Shown: positions 16,281 to 25,906 of the stretch, one piece after another
How positions within the stretch are numbered: position 1 is the stretch's first letter
How the letters are laid out: every line of letters begins with the position of its first letter
Translations under genes and position numbers: made by a program
The notes under the pieces: model-generated
What the model was told of the DNA's origin: nothing
Seen by the model: the letters and a program-made list of their open reading frames with translations, nothing else
Databases searched by the model: none
Assembly: GCA_034663635.1 (NCBI GenBank)
Contig: JAXDJH010000013.1
Coordinates: forward strand, 310,001-374,000
Length of the DNA stretch: 64,000 bases
Origin: JAXDJH01 sp034663635
Lineage (GTDB): Bacteria > Actinomycetota > CADDZG01 > WHSQ01
Reading direction: 5' to 3'

Positions 16281-19103
16281 CTAGCGGGCGGCAGCGGCTT
16301 GGTCTAGTACCCGGCCCAGTTGCTCGATGAGGTCGCCGTAGAGACCGAAGTCGCCGGAGGCCAGTGCTTGCTGCGCTTGTTCGTAGAGGCGTCCCGCCTT
16401 GGCGACGAGCCGCTCGAGCTTCGATTGGTTCGCAGGCGGTTCCGTCGGCTTGCCGGGCTGCTCCGGAGTCGTCGGCTCCTCGGGTTGCACGACCTGGTCG
16501 AGCTCGAACATGGTGTTGAGTGCTTCCTCGAAAGTGTTCTCGGCGACGACCTCTTCACCGAGCACCATGAACACTCGCTTGAGCTCGGGGATACCTCCAC
16601 CTTCGGCAACGACGAACAACGGCTGGATGTACAGGATCGAATCCTCGATCGGCAGGTTCACGAGATTGCCGAAGATGATCCTCGAGCCACCCGTGCGCAA
16701 CAGCGACAGGTCCCGAGAGATGTCGGGCTCCTGGTTGATGAGGTTGTCGACCTGAACCGGGCCGGGCACCTGAACGGTTCGAGGGAATTGCAGAGTCTCA
16801 ACCTTGCCGTAGCTACCAGGATCGGAGCGTCCCACCATGATCGCGATCATGTTCTGGCGCTTGAACGGAGTGAACGGGCGAGTGATGGCGAACTCTTGCG
16901 ACGTCTCCCCGGGCAGTTGGAACAAGAGGTAGGTCGGATCGAGGACACCTTCGGTCGTGACCTTGCCGCTGGAGTCGATGAGAACGCGTTCGGCTATGGC
17001 CCACTGGTCGGTCTTCGAATAGAACGCCTGCGAATCGGCGATGTGATACGTCTTGAAGACTTCGGTCTGCAACTTGAAGAGGTCTTCCGGATAGCGGAAG
17101 TGCGCCACGAGCTCCTCGGGTGGGGGCGCGTCGGTGAAGAGATCCGGGAAGGCGTTGACCCAAGCTTCGATCAACGGATCCGTGTCGTCGACCACGTAGA
17201 ACGTCATCGTGCCGTTATAGGCGTCGATCGCAACCTTCACGGAGTTGCGGACGTAGTTGATGTCACCGTCTAGACCGCCGGCCTTATCCGTAGAGACGAA
17301 ATCGCCGGCATCGAACCGCTGCGAGTACGGATACCAGGGAGTCGTCGTGTAAGCGTCGATCACCCAGGTGATCCGCCCATCGATGACTACCGGATAAGGA
17401 TCCTGATCCAGTTTGAGGAACGGTGCGGCCCTCAAGACGCGTTCGCGCACATTCCGATAGATGAGGACGCGCGAGTCACTCTTGATCAGGCCCGATAGGA
17501 CGAAGTTCGGATCCGCCTCGCGGATCCCGAATGCGATCTTCCTGAGGATTCCCCCGACCTCGATGCCGCCGGTGCCTTGGTAGTTGCTGCGTTGTGGCCC
17601 CTCTTCGGTCTCGTAGTCGAGTTCATCCTGGCCGGAGTTCACGATCGAGTACTGCTCGTCGGTGAACTGCTCGCCGTAATAGATGCGCGGTTCGTCGGCC
17701 TTCAGGGCTTCTGCCCCCGTCGCGACCGTTCCAGGAACGTCCTTGACGAGGAAGCTCGGCTGACCTGCAGAGCTGCTTTCGTTCGCCAAAGACGCGACGA
17801 GGTTGTACCCGTGCGTGTATTGAAGATGAACGTTGGACCATTTCTTGGATTCCTCCGGGAGTTCGTCCACCGACAGCTCGCGCGCTGCGAGCATCACCTG
17901 TCTGCGCTCCCCCGCGATGTCGTAACGATCGACCTCGACATCCGGGAAGGTGTAATACGTCCGGATCGCTTGAAGCTGCGAGTACGCGGTCTGGAGCACC
18001 GCGGGATCCCACAAGCGAACGTTCTGGAGAAGTCCTTCGTTCGCTCGAACGTCGTCGGTAGAGAGATCGGCGTTGGCCGGGAACGTCCTCACCACGACAT
18101 CGGTCAGTCCGTACGCAGCGTTGGTCGAAGAGATGTTGCGCTCGATGTAGGGCTGCTCCCTCTGGAACTCCTGTGGCTCGACCGAGAACCGCTGAACCGC
18201 CGCAGGCCACACGCCGCCGGCGAGTACCGCCGTCAGGATCCAGATCCCTACAGCCGCCGCCGGCAGATAGACGCGTCGAACCCGGATATTGACGAGGAAC
18301 AGACCGGCCGAGACAACAGAGATGATCGCCAGCAGTCTCAGAGCGGGGAGCTGAGCGTTCACGTCGGTGTAACTCGCCCCCGTCACCACTCCCCGCGGCG
18401 AGAAGTTCAAACCGTATGCGCCCAGGTAGTACTGCCCGGCTTTCACGAGCGCTAGAAGACCCAGCAAGACCGAGATGTGAGCGAGGGCCGCGGGCGTGAC
18501 CCCACGCAACCCGCGCTGAGGCCTGAAGGATCCATAGAAATAGTTCGCGGCGAACGCTACAACCAAGGCCAGGAAGAGCATCGACCAGAGCTGGTCCACG
18601 ACGGCGTTGAAGAACGGAAGAGAGAAGACGTAGAAGCCGATGTCCTTATGGAACTGAGGATCCTTCACCCCAAAATCGACACGGTTCGCCCACAACAGGA
18701 ACGTCTGCCATTGCGAGCTCGCGATCGCTCCGGCGAAGAATCCGAAGACCACTGCAGCGGCAAGCCGGATCCAGCCGAGGTACGGGGTCATCAAGTGGCG
18801 GTACTGGTCGATCGGTTCCCGACGCAACTCGTATGCCGGAGCCACGCGACTCGCGAACCAGAGGTTGAGCCAAATGAAGACCGCAACCACGACGCCGACG
18901 GCTGCGCCTACGGCGAACTGCGTCCCCAAGCTCTTGTAGAGGACCGATTGGAATCCGACTTCCTTGAACCACAACAGGTCCGTGTAGAAGTAAGCGATGA
19001 AGTTTGCGCTCAGGAGAACGGCGATGATCAGCCCGATGATGATGAAACGACGCCTCGGCGGCCGCCTCGCGGGGGGCCCCTCTCCGACCTCTCTCACAGC
19101 CAC
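16281..19103 (-). CDS. UPF0182 family integral membrane protein
   Basis: A 940-residue member of UPF0182 (COG1615), widespread in actinobacteria, function unknown. The N-terminal third has about seven membrane spans (first at about 20-42, with the typical FIAYFYTDLLWFKEVGFQSV start). A large extracellular beta-rich part follows with the family segments ERNISSTNAAYGL, YGEQFTDEQYSIVNSGQ and RSDPGSYGKVE. The C-terminus has a Pro/Glu/Thr-rich linker and an alpha-helical tail of about 50 residues. GTG 19103 is the likely start (GTG 19097 also possible); no strong ribosome site is visible. It follows the receiver gene by 27 bases. Confidence 0.93.
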   Translation of the reverse strand: MAVREVGEGPPARRPPRRRFIIIGLIIAVLLSANFIAYFYTDLLWFKEVGFQSVLYKSLGTQFAVGAAVGVVVAVFIWLNLWFASRVAPAYELRREPIDQYRHLMTPYLGWIRLAAAVVFGFFAGAIASSQWQTFLLWANRVDFGVKDPQFHKDIGFYVFSLPFFNAVVDQLWSMLFLALVVAFAANYFYGSFRPQRGLRGVTPAALAHISVLLGLLALVKAGQYYLGAYGLNFSPRGVVTGASYTDVNAQLPALRLLAIISVVSAGLFLVNIRVRRVYLPAAAVGIWILTAVLAGGVWPAAVQRFSVEPQEFQREQPYIERNISSTNAAYGLTDVVVRTFPANADLSTDDVRANEGLLQNVRLWDPAVLQTAYSQLQAIRTYYTFPDVEVDRYDIAGERRQVMLAARELSVDELPEESKKWSNVHLQYTHGYNLVASLANESSSAGQPSFLVKDVPGTVATGAEALKADEPRIYYGEQFTDEQYSIVNSGQDELDYETEEGPQRSNYQGTGGIEVGGILRKIAFGIREADPNFVLSGLIKSDSRVLIYRNVRERVLRAAPFLKLDQDPYPVVIDGRITWVIDAYTTTPWYPYSQRFDAGDFVSTDKAGGLDGDINYVRNSVKVAIDAYNGTMTFYVVDDTDPLIEAWVNAFPDLFTDAPPPEELVAHFRYPEDLFKLQTEVFKTYHIADSQAFYSKTDQWAIAERVLIDSSGKVTTEGVLDPTYLLFQLPGETSQEFAITRPFTPFKRQNMIAIMVGRSDPGSYGKVETLQFPRTVQVPGPVQVDNLINQEPDISRDLSLLRTGGSRIIFGNLVNLPIEDSILYIQPLFVVAEGGGIPELKRVFMVLGEEVVAENTFEEALNTMFELDQVVQPEEPTTPEQPGKPTEPPANQSKLERLVAKAGRLYEQAQQALASGDFGLYGDLIEQLGRVLDQAAAAR

Positions 19104-19130
19104 GATCGCAGAGTAAGCGGTGGGGATGTA

Positions 19131-19505
19131 CTAGGCGGGCAGTGCCAATACCTTCCTTATCCGGTCGACGAGTTCGTCGGGGCTGAAGGGTTTGCCCACG
19201 AAATGAGCGCCTGGCCAATCTTCGGGCGCTCCTCGGGACATGCCCGTTAGCACCAGTACTGGGATGTCTTTGGTCGAAACAGCCTCGCGAAGCGCGGTGA
19301 GGACCTGCTTGCCATCGAGCTTCGGCATGATCTGGTCGAGAAGGATCACGTCGGGAGTCTCCGACAGCGCGAGCGCTAGAGCCTGCTCGCCGTCCTCCGC
19401 GAGGATGACCTCGAAGCCCTCGTCCTCGAGGACGAATTCCAGAGTCATGCGCACGCTGGCATCGTCCTCTGCAACGAGGACCTTGGTCTTAGCTGTTTCG
19501 TTCAG
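19131..19505 (-). CDS. single-domain response regulator, apparent CTG start
   Basis: Stand-alone receiver of about 124 residues. Translation from the first ordinary start (GTG 19454) would begin inside the domain and omit the acidic pocket. The same open frame extends upstream and encodes TKVLVAEDDASVRMT, with the Asp-Asp pair every receiver needs. The only start-like codon there is CTG at 19505, placed seven bases after GGAGAG and two bases after the upstream stop (TGAGCTG). The phospho-acceptor Asp is in VILLDQIMPKLDG, the switch Thr in LVLTGMS, and the Lys-Pro in FVGKPFS. It is probably translated by coupling to the FecR-like gene and may be phosphorylated by the kinase at 20842. Confidence 0.82.
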   Translation of the reverse strand: MNETAKTKVLVAEDDASVRMTLEFVLEDEGFEVILAEDGEQALALALSETPDVILLDQIMPKLDGKQVLTALREAVSTKDIPVLVLTGMSRGAPEDWPGAHFVGKPFSPDELVDRIRKVLALPA

Positions 19506-19506
19506 C

Positions 19507-20718
19507 TCAAAGCTCTCCGTCGATCAGGTCTGACGCGCCGGTCGGCGACGGGCTGGGCCCCGGTATCTGGTCCATCACGTCCTGCACTCCACATTCTGCC
19601 GAACTCGAGCACTCTTGTGGCGGGTCTTTGTCAGGTTTGTTGGGCGGAGGATCCTCTCCGCCTGGATCGCTGCCGGGATCCGACCCCGTGGGCTGCTCCG
19701 AAGCCGTGTTCGGAGAATCCGCTGAGGGCTGTCCGTTGTTCGCCGCTTCGGCCGTCGCGACGCTGAACTCGGCCTGTCCGCCCGTGGTCCCACCGTCGGC
19801 CGCGATCACCCCAGTCGCAACGAGCAGGCTCTCGAGTGAGGCCAGGATGGGCTTGGACTTGACGTCGAGGATGGCCGAGGCGATCGACCATTTGGCGCCA
19901 TCGTCGAAGTAGCCGAAGGCATCGGTGAAGGCATCCTCCAGGCTGCCGGACGCGTTGCGGGCGATCGTGAAGCCGATGAGCAGGTCGGTCGGTTTCCGCT
20001 TGAGGTACTCCTTCATGAATCCGACCGGCTTGCCGCCGGCGAGTTCAGAGAAATAATCGAGAGGCACTCTTTGCTGCAGGCCGAGTTGGTTCTCCAGACC
20101 CTGCCCCAGTTGCTCGAGGTCACCTTCCAGCGTCACTTGCTCTTTGAGGAGCGATTGATCCCACGCGTCTTGCAGACGGAGTTGGTAAGGGATCGCCACA
20201 CTGGGAAGGTCGCCCGCTACGACGGTTGCTTGGAAATATGAGTTCACGTCGAGCGGAACTTGACCGGTCGCGTCGAGCCCAACCCCTCCGACGTAGACAC
20301 CGAGACGGGTTGAACCGAAGTCGCGGTCGATGCGGTAGCTCGCAGACGAAGTAGAAGCCGTCACGTCATCGAACTGCGTGGTCGTAGTTGCTTTAACTTC
20401 CACGAGAGCATGTCCGGCTTCGACTTCGAACTCCGTGGGTGAAGCGACGACGACTCTGGTGTCGGGTTGAAGCGTCGCTTTGCGATCGTCCTCGCCGCCT
20501 TCAAGAGCGAAGGTCGCTCGGGCACCCTTCTCGGTCTCGATGATGTCGCCGGGTTCGATCTCGATCGTGCTGCCGACGGAGATCGACTTCCCATCGCGGA
20601 GAACGTGAACGTCTCCCCCGCCATCGCGACGAAGTTGCATGCCGCTCAAGGCGTCCGGCCTGGAACAAGCTCCAGCTGCGAGGAGCACCACGATGAGGGC
20701 GAGAGCAGTCCGCTTCAT
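19507..20718 (-). CDS. FecR-domain lipoprotein
   Basis: A 403-residue exported protein. A lipoprotein signal (lipobox ending LLAAGAC, Cys at about residue 18) leads into a FecR-like beta domain at about 20-160: DGKSISVGSTIEIEPGDIIETEKGARATF is its characteristic core. The middle region is helical, and a long C-terminal tail is rich in Pro, Ser, Asp and Gly. FecR domains usually sense or transmit surface signals. ATG 20718 has AAAGGA just upstream; an open frame extends to 20790 without a ribosome site. It sits between a large sensor kinase and a receiver on the same strand, which suggests a surface-sensing module; the partnership is inferred from position. Confidence 0.8.
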   Translation of the reverse strand: MKRTALALIVVLLAAGACSRPDALSGMQLRRDGGGDVHVLRDGKSISVGSTIEIEPGDIIETEKGARATFALEGGEDDRKATLQPDTRVVVASPTEFEVEAGHALVEVKATTTTQFDDVTASTSSASYRIDRDFGSTRLGVYVGGVGLDATGQVPLDVNSYFQATVVAGDLPSVAIPYQLRLQDAWDQSLLKEQVTLEGDLEQLGQGLENQLGLQQRVPLDYFSELAGGKPVGFMKEYLKRKPTDLLIGFTIARNASGSLEDAFTDAFGYFDDGAKWSIASAILDVKSKPILASLESLLVATGVIAADGGTTGGQAEFSVATAEAANNGQPSADSPNTASEQPTGSDPGSDPGGEDPPPNKPDKDPPQECSSSAECGVQDVMDQIPGPSPSPTGASDLIDGEL

Positions 20719-20807
20719 TAGTCCTTTAAGAGTTTCGACGGGCGACTTATCCGCCTTGAGTCCGAATACGACCAGTTTCCGCCATTCCACCTGGCTCTTG
20801 AATAGTC

Positions 20808-20825
20808 CTTTTGGGCTACTTTTGG
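20808..20825. promoter_or_regulatory. paired direct repeats upstream of the FecR-like gene
   Basis: Two copies of CTTTTGG (20808-20814 and 20819-20825) stand 11 bases apart, one DNA turn, in the 123-base gap between the kinase stop and the FecR-like start. Such spacing is typical of sites for dimeric regulators. GGACTA also recurs in this gap. The binding protein is unknown. Confidence 0.35.
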
Positions 20826-20841
20826 ACCCTTCGAGGACTAG

Positions 20842-23739
20842 CTAAGCAGCGCCAGCGCCACTCCCGCCCTCGCTCTTTACGCCCGGATCCTCCTCGGGCG
20901 CTGCCACGGGGCCCGCTGCCTCCCCAACCTCCAAAGTGGGAGCCCGTTCCTCGGTCTGCCCGCCTTGCCTGGCCGCAGGAAGCGTGATCGTCATGGTCGT
21001 GCCCCGGTCCACGACGCTGTCGACCGTGGCCGTCCCGCCGTGAGCCTCGACGATCCTCTGGACGAAAGCCAGACCCAGGCCAAGTCCCCCATAGCTCCGC
21101 GTCTCGGACCCGTCCAGCTGATGGAAATCGGTAAAGACCTTCGAGATGTCCTTGGGATTGATGCCGATCCCCTCATCGGTGATGACGATCTTCACCGACC
21201 GCTGGCGTCGACCGTCGTCGTCGGTTCCCGTCCCCTTGGCCGCGAGCACGACCCGGCCCCCTCGAGGCGAGAACTTCACCGCGTTATCGATCACCTCTTG
21301 CAGCGACCGGCGCAGCAAACGCTCGTCGCCCGCGACCATCGGCAGCTTCCCGGGCACGTCGATCTCGAATGTGTGACTCGGGGCTCTCACTTGCCAATCG
21401 CTAGCAAGGGACTCGAGCATCTCGGCGATGTCTACGGGCTTCTCACGCGGAGCCAGTCTCCCGGCCTCCATCGCGGAGAAGTCAACAAGAAGCTCGACGA
21501 TCCGTTCCAGGCGACCGGTGGACTCCAGGATCCCCGCGACGAACTTCACGGTCTTGTCACGCGGAAGGTCCTTCCGCCCGAGGATCTCGGCGTAACCCTT
21601 GATCGGTGTGAGTGGGGTTCTCAATTCATGCGAGATGTTCGCGAGGAACTCGGACTTCATCCGCTCCACTTCGCGCTCACGGGTCATGTCACGGAGAACG
21701 GTCACACCACCGTTGACCTCTCCATCGTCATCCGTTAGGACGGCGCCGACAGCAGCGATGGGAACTCGGTCCCCGTTCTTGTGAGCGATATAGATGTTGT
21801 CGACGAAGCCCTCCGACAGGTCGAAGATCGGGAGAGGAACCGCGTCGCCCTGCGAATCGCGAGCGTCGAGGATAGTCGTGACCTGTTTCCCGAGCGCGTG
21901 CTTGGCCTTCAGTCCGGTTAGCGCCTCGGCCTCCCGGTTGAACGCGACGACATTGTGATCGGCGTCGGTGGCCACGAGACCGTCCGCCATCGATTGGATG
22001 ATGGTTTCGATACGGGCGCGCAGACGATGCTCTTCCCTGGCCGCGTCGCGCAGATCCTTCGTCATCTTGAACAGCGAAGACGTCATGTCGTTGAACGTCT
22101 CGCCCAGGCGGCCAACCTCGTCGTCGCCCTCGATGGGTGCCTGCGCGTTGAGGTCTCCCTCCCGAACGGCTTGGGCGGTATCGGTCAGGAGTTGGATCGG
22201 GCGGGTGATGCGGCGGCCCGAAAGCCACGCGAGACCGAGAGCGGCGGTCCCAACCGCCATCGCGACGAGGAAGAGCGTCCGGATGAAGCTTTGTCGGGTC
22301 GCGACGATGCTTGTCGCGGGCGACGAGAACACCAAGGTGGCAACCGACTCGTGCGTCGACGTGTCGATCGTGGTGAAGGCCGAGAAATATGCGTCGTCAC
22401 CGAGGACCTGGCGTTCCGTCACGGGTACCTCGGACGAAACGATCTCTGTGTTGAGTTTGCGGGGCACGATCCGTTCTTTGAGGGCGCTGGGGGGAAGCGT
22501 CGTGGCGATGACTTTTCCCCCTTCGCCGACCAATGTCGCGTTAAGGAAAAGATCCTCAGACAGCTTCTCGATATCGAGGTGATTCAAGATCCTGCCGGCA
22601 ACGACCACGCCTGCCATTCGGCCCGGCACCTGAGGATCCTCGACCTTCTCGGCCGCCATCACAAAAACAAGCCGCGGCCCGATGTCGATAGGGCTCGAGG
22701 CCCTCGGGCTCACCTCATCGACGATCTCCGTAACGAGCTTGGACCCATTTATCCGAAAGACGTCGGCGCCCTTGATCGACTCGACGCCATCGAAGCCGAG
22801 GACGCTGCCTTTCTCGTCGGTGAACATCAGGAAATCGAATTCGAACGGTGTCTCGTCTCCGGTCCGCAGGAGTGCCGCGGTCTCGTTCATGTCCGCGTGA
22901 GCCGCGATCGGAGTTTGAATGGAATCGCTGAGACTCGCGACTATCCCGACATCTTTCAGGACCTCGAGCGGCTGGGTGACCTCGATGTCGGTCTCAGTTG
23001 AAGCGAGCTGCTGCTTCACTCGTTCGAGGGCGTCCTTCTCGACGCTGTTGGACAGGACACCGGTGAGCGACGTTGAAAGCGCGAGGACGACGGCGACGAG
23101 CAGCGCGGCGAACGAGGCAACGAACCGCGTACGGATGCTCGAACGGACGGCGGTCCACACCCACGCAGCGACCATGAAGAAACCGAGGGCTTTCGCGCCG
23201 TGGCCGATGTAGGCATAGATCGGAACTGCTTTCGCGCTGAAGTCTGCGTCGACCGCTCCCTTGGCGGCGGTCATCACTTCGAACACGCTCAGGAGCAGAG
23301 CCGCCATCGCCAGTCGTCGCAGGGTCCTGGGTCCGGCCGTTAGCGAGCCCCACAATGCCGCGATCGCAAGGACGAACGCGGCCCCCGCGGGCGCAAAGAG
23401 CAACGGCTCCTCGACCCTGTAGGCCGCGGCCGCGGTGGCCGCCGAACCTGCGGAGCCGAGGCGGATGCCGCCCATGATCCCGACCAGGATGAAGGCGTAG
23501 CCGAGCGCGCGCAGTCCGATCAGGAGCGGGTCACCATCGGCTTCGTAGAAGCCGCCTCCGTGGAGCACCTGGGCCCCCGCGAGAGAGACGAAGCCCAGCC
23601 CGACCGTGACGCGGTTCGAAACGTCTCCCGGAACCAGTGAAGGGCGGGTGAAAGCCATCAAGGCTCCCCCCGCCGCGACCAGGAAGCCGAGGAACTCGAT
23701 AGTGAAGTGAAGTGGGACGGCTATATAGCTGTCGAACAT
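20842..23739 (-). CDS. membrane sensor histidine kinase (Cache-like sensor, HAMP, PAS)
   Basis: A 965-residue kinase. Residues 1-200 contain about six membrane spans. A further span at about 206-228 leads to a periplasmic sensor domain (about 232-485, dCache-like), and a last span at 488-507 leads to HAMP (about 508-560), then PAS (about 575-690). The HisKA motif FLANISHELRTPL has His704. The ATPase domain carries the N-box VIDNAVKFSPRGG, then DEGIGI and GLGLAF. The C-terminus is a Gly/Glu-rich tail. It should autophosphorylate in response to an extracellular signal and pass phosphate to a receiver, possibly the one at 19131. No strong ribosome site is seen before ATG 23739. Confidence 0.92.
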   Translation of the reverse strand: MFDSYIAVPLHFTIEFLGFLVAAGGALMAFTRPSLVPGDVSNRVTVGLGFVSLAGAQVLHGGGFYEADGDPLLIGLRALGYAFILVGIMGGIRLGSAGSAATAAAAYRVEEPLLFAPAGAAFVLAIAALWGSLTAGPRTLRRLAMAALLLSVFEVMTAAKGAVDADFSAKAVPIYAYIGHGAKALGFFMVAAWVWTAVRSSIRTRFVASFAALLVAVVLALSTSLTGVLSNSVEKDALERVKQQLASTETDIEVTQPLEVLKDVGIVASLSDSIQTPIAAHADMNETAALLRTGDETPFEFDFLMFTDEKGSVLGFDGVESIKGADVFRINGSKLVTEIVDEVSPRASSPIDIGPRLVFVMAAEKVEDPQVPGRMAGVVVAGRILNHLDIEKLSEDLFLNATLVGEGGKVIATTLPPSALKERIVPRKLNTEIVSSEVPVTERQVLGDDAYFSAFTTIDTSTHESVATLVFSSPATSIVATRQSFIRTLFLVAMAVGTAALGLAWLSGRRITRPIQLLTDTAQAVREGDLNAQAPIEGDDEVGRLGETFNDMTSSLFKMTKDLRDAAREEHRLRARIETIIQSMADGLVATDADHNVVAFNREAEALTGLKAKHALGKQVTTILDARDSQGDAVPLPIFDLSEGFVDNIYIAHKNGDRVPIAAVGAVLTDDDGEVNGGVTVLRDMTREREVERMKSEFLANISHELRTPLTPIKGYAEILGRKDLPRDKTVKFVAGILESTGRLERIVELLVDFSAMEAGRLAPREKPVDIAEMLESLASDWQVRAPSHTFEIDVPGKLPMVAGDERLLRRSLQEVIDNAVKFSPRGGRVVLAAKGTGTDDDGRRQRSVKIVITDEGIGINPKDISKVFTDFHQLDGSETRSYGGLGLGLAFVQRIVEAHGGTATVDSVVDRGTTMTITLPAARQGGQTEERAPTLEVGEAAGPVAAPEEDPGVKSEGGSGAGAA

Positions 23740-23785
23740 CGCGAACAGTGTCCCACTTTGCCCCCGCCGATTGCCATGTTCGGCG

Positions 23786-24835
23786 TCAGTCGAGCCCTTC
23801 CAGGTAGTCGACCGCGTCAGAGAATGTCGAGATCTTCACCACGTCCATGTCATCGGCGACGGCCACGGCGTCGTCATAGTTGGCAGCGGGGGCAAGGAAG
23901 ATGGTGGCCCCCGCCTGCTCGGCTCCCGCGATCTTCTGCTGGATCCCTCCGATCGGACCCACGCCCCCATCGCACGCGATCGTGCCGGTACCTGCGATCT
24001 GCCGGCCGTCCGTGAGGTCTTCGGGGGTAAGTAGGTCGTAGATCGACAGCGTCATCATCAGCCCGCCCGACGGGCCTCCGATCTTTCCCGTATCGACTTC
24101 GATGTCGACGCCGGGGTCGAACCGGTAGTGCACATCCTCCATGAAGACCCCAAGGAACGGCGCACCGGGCTCCTGCGGGTTCTCCGCGGTTGGGATCGTG
24201 AGATCCACTTTCTTTCCCTCGCGTTTCACCGAGACCGCCACCTCTTCACCGATCTCGTGTTGGTCGATCAGACGTCCGACATCGCATGTCGTTTCGACAG
24301 ACTGTCCGTCGATCGTGACGATCACATCGCCCGGTTCGACGACGCCCTCCGCCGGCGCGCCTTGAACCGTGTCGGTGACGCGCGCTCCGTCTCCGGTTGG
24401 GTGTCCGAAGCCGAGCTCGGCGAGAGCAACTTCTTGCGCGTGGCGCTTGGAATCCTCCATCTCGGTTTTCTGCTCCTCGATCACTTTGTCGAGAGGTCGG
24501 CCGCCGGTGACGTCGTCTTTCATGACGAGCGCTTTCGTGTCGTCGAACTGAGCCTTGATGACGTCAACGAGCGTCACCTGCGGATCGACGCTGACGGTCG
24601 TAAGCAACAGGGCTCCTTCGGATGAGTAGGTTCGAGCGTCCGAGACGCGGATCAGACTTTCGATATCGCGCACCGGGCCCGGGAGATAGAGATAGAAGAC
24701 GGGGATGGGAGCGAAGAACGCGGCCAGAACGAGGCCGGTCGCGAGAACCGCGGTCAGGATGACCCGCAGCATCGATGCGGACTTCACCGGCTTTACGCCT
24801 GGGGGGTCGGGTGGTCCGAGGTCTCCTGAGAGCAT
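23786..24835 (-). CDS. membrane-anchored PDZ-Lon (S16) protease
   Basis: A 349-residue protein of the YlbL/S16 group. One N-terminal membrane anchor (about 25-45) is followed by a stretch with LPGPVRDIESLI typical of the family, a PDZ domain (about 150-215, GAPAEGVVEPGDVIVTIDG), and a Lon-type proteolytic domain with the Ser/Lys dyad: Ser256 in GKIGGPSGGLMM and Lys301 in GGIQQKIAGAE. The active part is outside the membrane, where it would cut membrane or secreted proteins. It lies 46 bases after mreB on the same strand and before the sensor kinase; substrate unknown. Confidence 0.92.
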   Translation of the reverse strand: MLSGDLGPPDPPGVKPVKSASMLRVILTAVLATGLVLAAFFAPIPVFYLYLPGPVRDIESLIRVSDARTYSSEGALLLTTVSVDPQVTLVDVIKAQFDDTKALVMKDDVTGGRPLDKVIEEQKTEMEDSKRHAQEVALAELGFGHPTGDGARVTDTVQGAPAEGVVEPGDVIVTIDGQSVETTCDVGRLIDQHEIGEEVAVSVKREGKKVDLTIPTAENPQEPGAPFLGVFMEDVHYRFDPGVDIEVDTGKIGGPSGGLMMTLSIYDLLTPEDLTDGRQIAGTGTIACDGGVGPIGGIQQKIAGAEQAGATIFLAPAANYDDAVAVADDMDVVKISTFSDAVDYLEGLD

Positions 24836-24881
24836 GGACGGCTAAGGGTAGAAGGCTCGAACCGCTAGTCGCGCTAGGTGG

Positions 24882-25883
24882 TTAGCGGGCGCCGACGAAG
24901 ATCGACTTGAGGCTATCGAAGGCCTCCAGGCACTTCCCAGCCCCCAGAACCACGGCCTCGAGGGGCTGAGGAGTCACATGGACGGGCACCTCAGTCTGCT
25001 GGGAGAGCAGCATGTCGAGGCCGGCGAGCATCCCGCCTCCGCCCGTCAGGGTGATGCCGTTGTTGAGCACGTCCTGGACGAGATCCGGTGGCGATTGGCC
25101 GAGACAATCGATGACCGCTTTCACGATCGCGTTGACCGGCTCGGCGATCGCTTCGCGTATCTCTTCGGACGTGATCAGGATGTTTTTCGGTAGACCGCTC
25201 GCGAGATCGCGTCCGCGCAGCTCGGCTTTCTGTTCGTTCGCCATCGGGAACGCGGACCCGATCGAGATCTTGATGCGCTCCGCGGTTCGTTCGCCGATCG
25301 CGATCGTGTACTCGCGACGTACCCAGTTCTGGATCGCCGCGTCGAGATCGAACCCGCCGACGCGCACCGCGGTGTTGGTGACCATCCCGCCCATCGATAT
25401 GAGCGCGACTTCGCTCGTTCCACCGCCCACGTCGACGACGAGGTTTCCGATCGGTTCGTGAACGGGAAGGTTCGCTCCGATCGCCGCGGCGAGCGGCTCC
25501 TCGATCAGGTGACAGGTTCGGGCCCCGGCCGAGAGGGTGGCCTCCTCGACCGCCCGACGTTCGACCTCGGTCAGCGCGCTCGCCACGCAAACGAGCGCTC
25601 TGGGGCGGGACAGGCGGGTGACGCCCGATCTCTGGAGGATCAGGCGGATCAACTTTTCGGTGACTTCGAAGTCGGAGATCGCTCCGGACCGCAGCGGCCG
25701 GATGGCGACGATGTAGCCGGGAGTGCGACCGATCATCTGCCAGGCCTCGTCGCCCATCGCGAGAACGGCTCCCGTCTCTTTATTGAGCGCGAGCACAGTC
25801 GGCTCAGAGAAAAGGATGCCCCTCTGTCGTTGGTAGACGAGAGTGTTGGCCGTGCCGAGATCTATCGCGAGGTCGCGAGCCAC
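24882..25883 (-). CDS. mreB: rod-shape determining protein MreB/Mbl
   Basis: A bacterial actin of 333 residues that polymerises under the membrane and guides lateral wall synthesis. The actin-fold motifs are in order: phosphate-1 DLGTANTLVY at about 7-16, EPLAAAIGANLPV, phosphate-2 LVVDVGGGTSEVA at about 150-160, and the adenosine motif ITLTGGGGMLAGLD near residue 280. Length fits MreB. No mreC or mreD follows; the neighbours are a small membrane protein upstream and an S16 protease downstream, so this copy lies outside a classical mre operon. GTG or ATG use at 25883 is not in doubt because the N-terminus matches the family. Confidence 0.93.
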   Translation of the reverse strand: MARDLAIDLGTANTLVYQRQRGILFSEPTVLALNKETGAVLAMGDEAWQMIGRTPGYIVAIRPLRSGAISDFEVTEKLIRLILQRSGVTRLSRPRALVCVASALTEVERRAVEEATLSAGARTCHLIEEPLAAAIGANLPVHEPIGNLVVDVGGGTSEVALISMGGMVTNTAVRVGGFDLDAAIQNWVRREYTIAIGERTAERIKISIGSAFPMANEQKAELRGRDLASGLPKNILITSEEIREAIAEPVNAIVKAVIDCLGQSPPDLVQDVLNNGITLTGGGGMLAGLDMLLSQQTEVPVHVTPQPLEAVVLGAGKCLEAFDSLKSIFVGAR

Positions 25884-25906
25884 ACGAACAGCTTAGAGCG
25901 TTGGGA

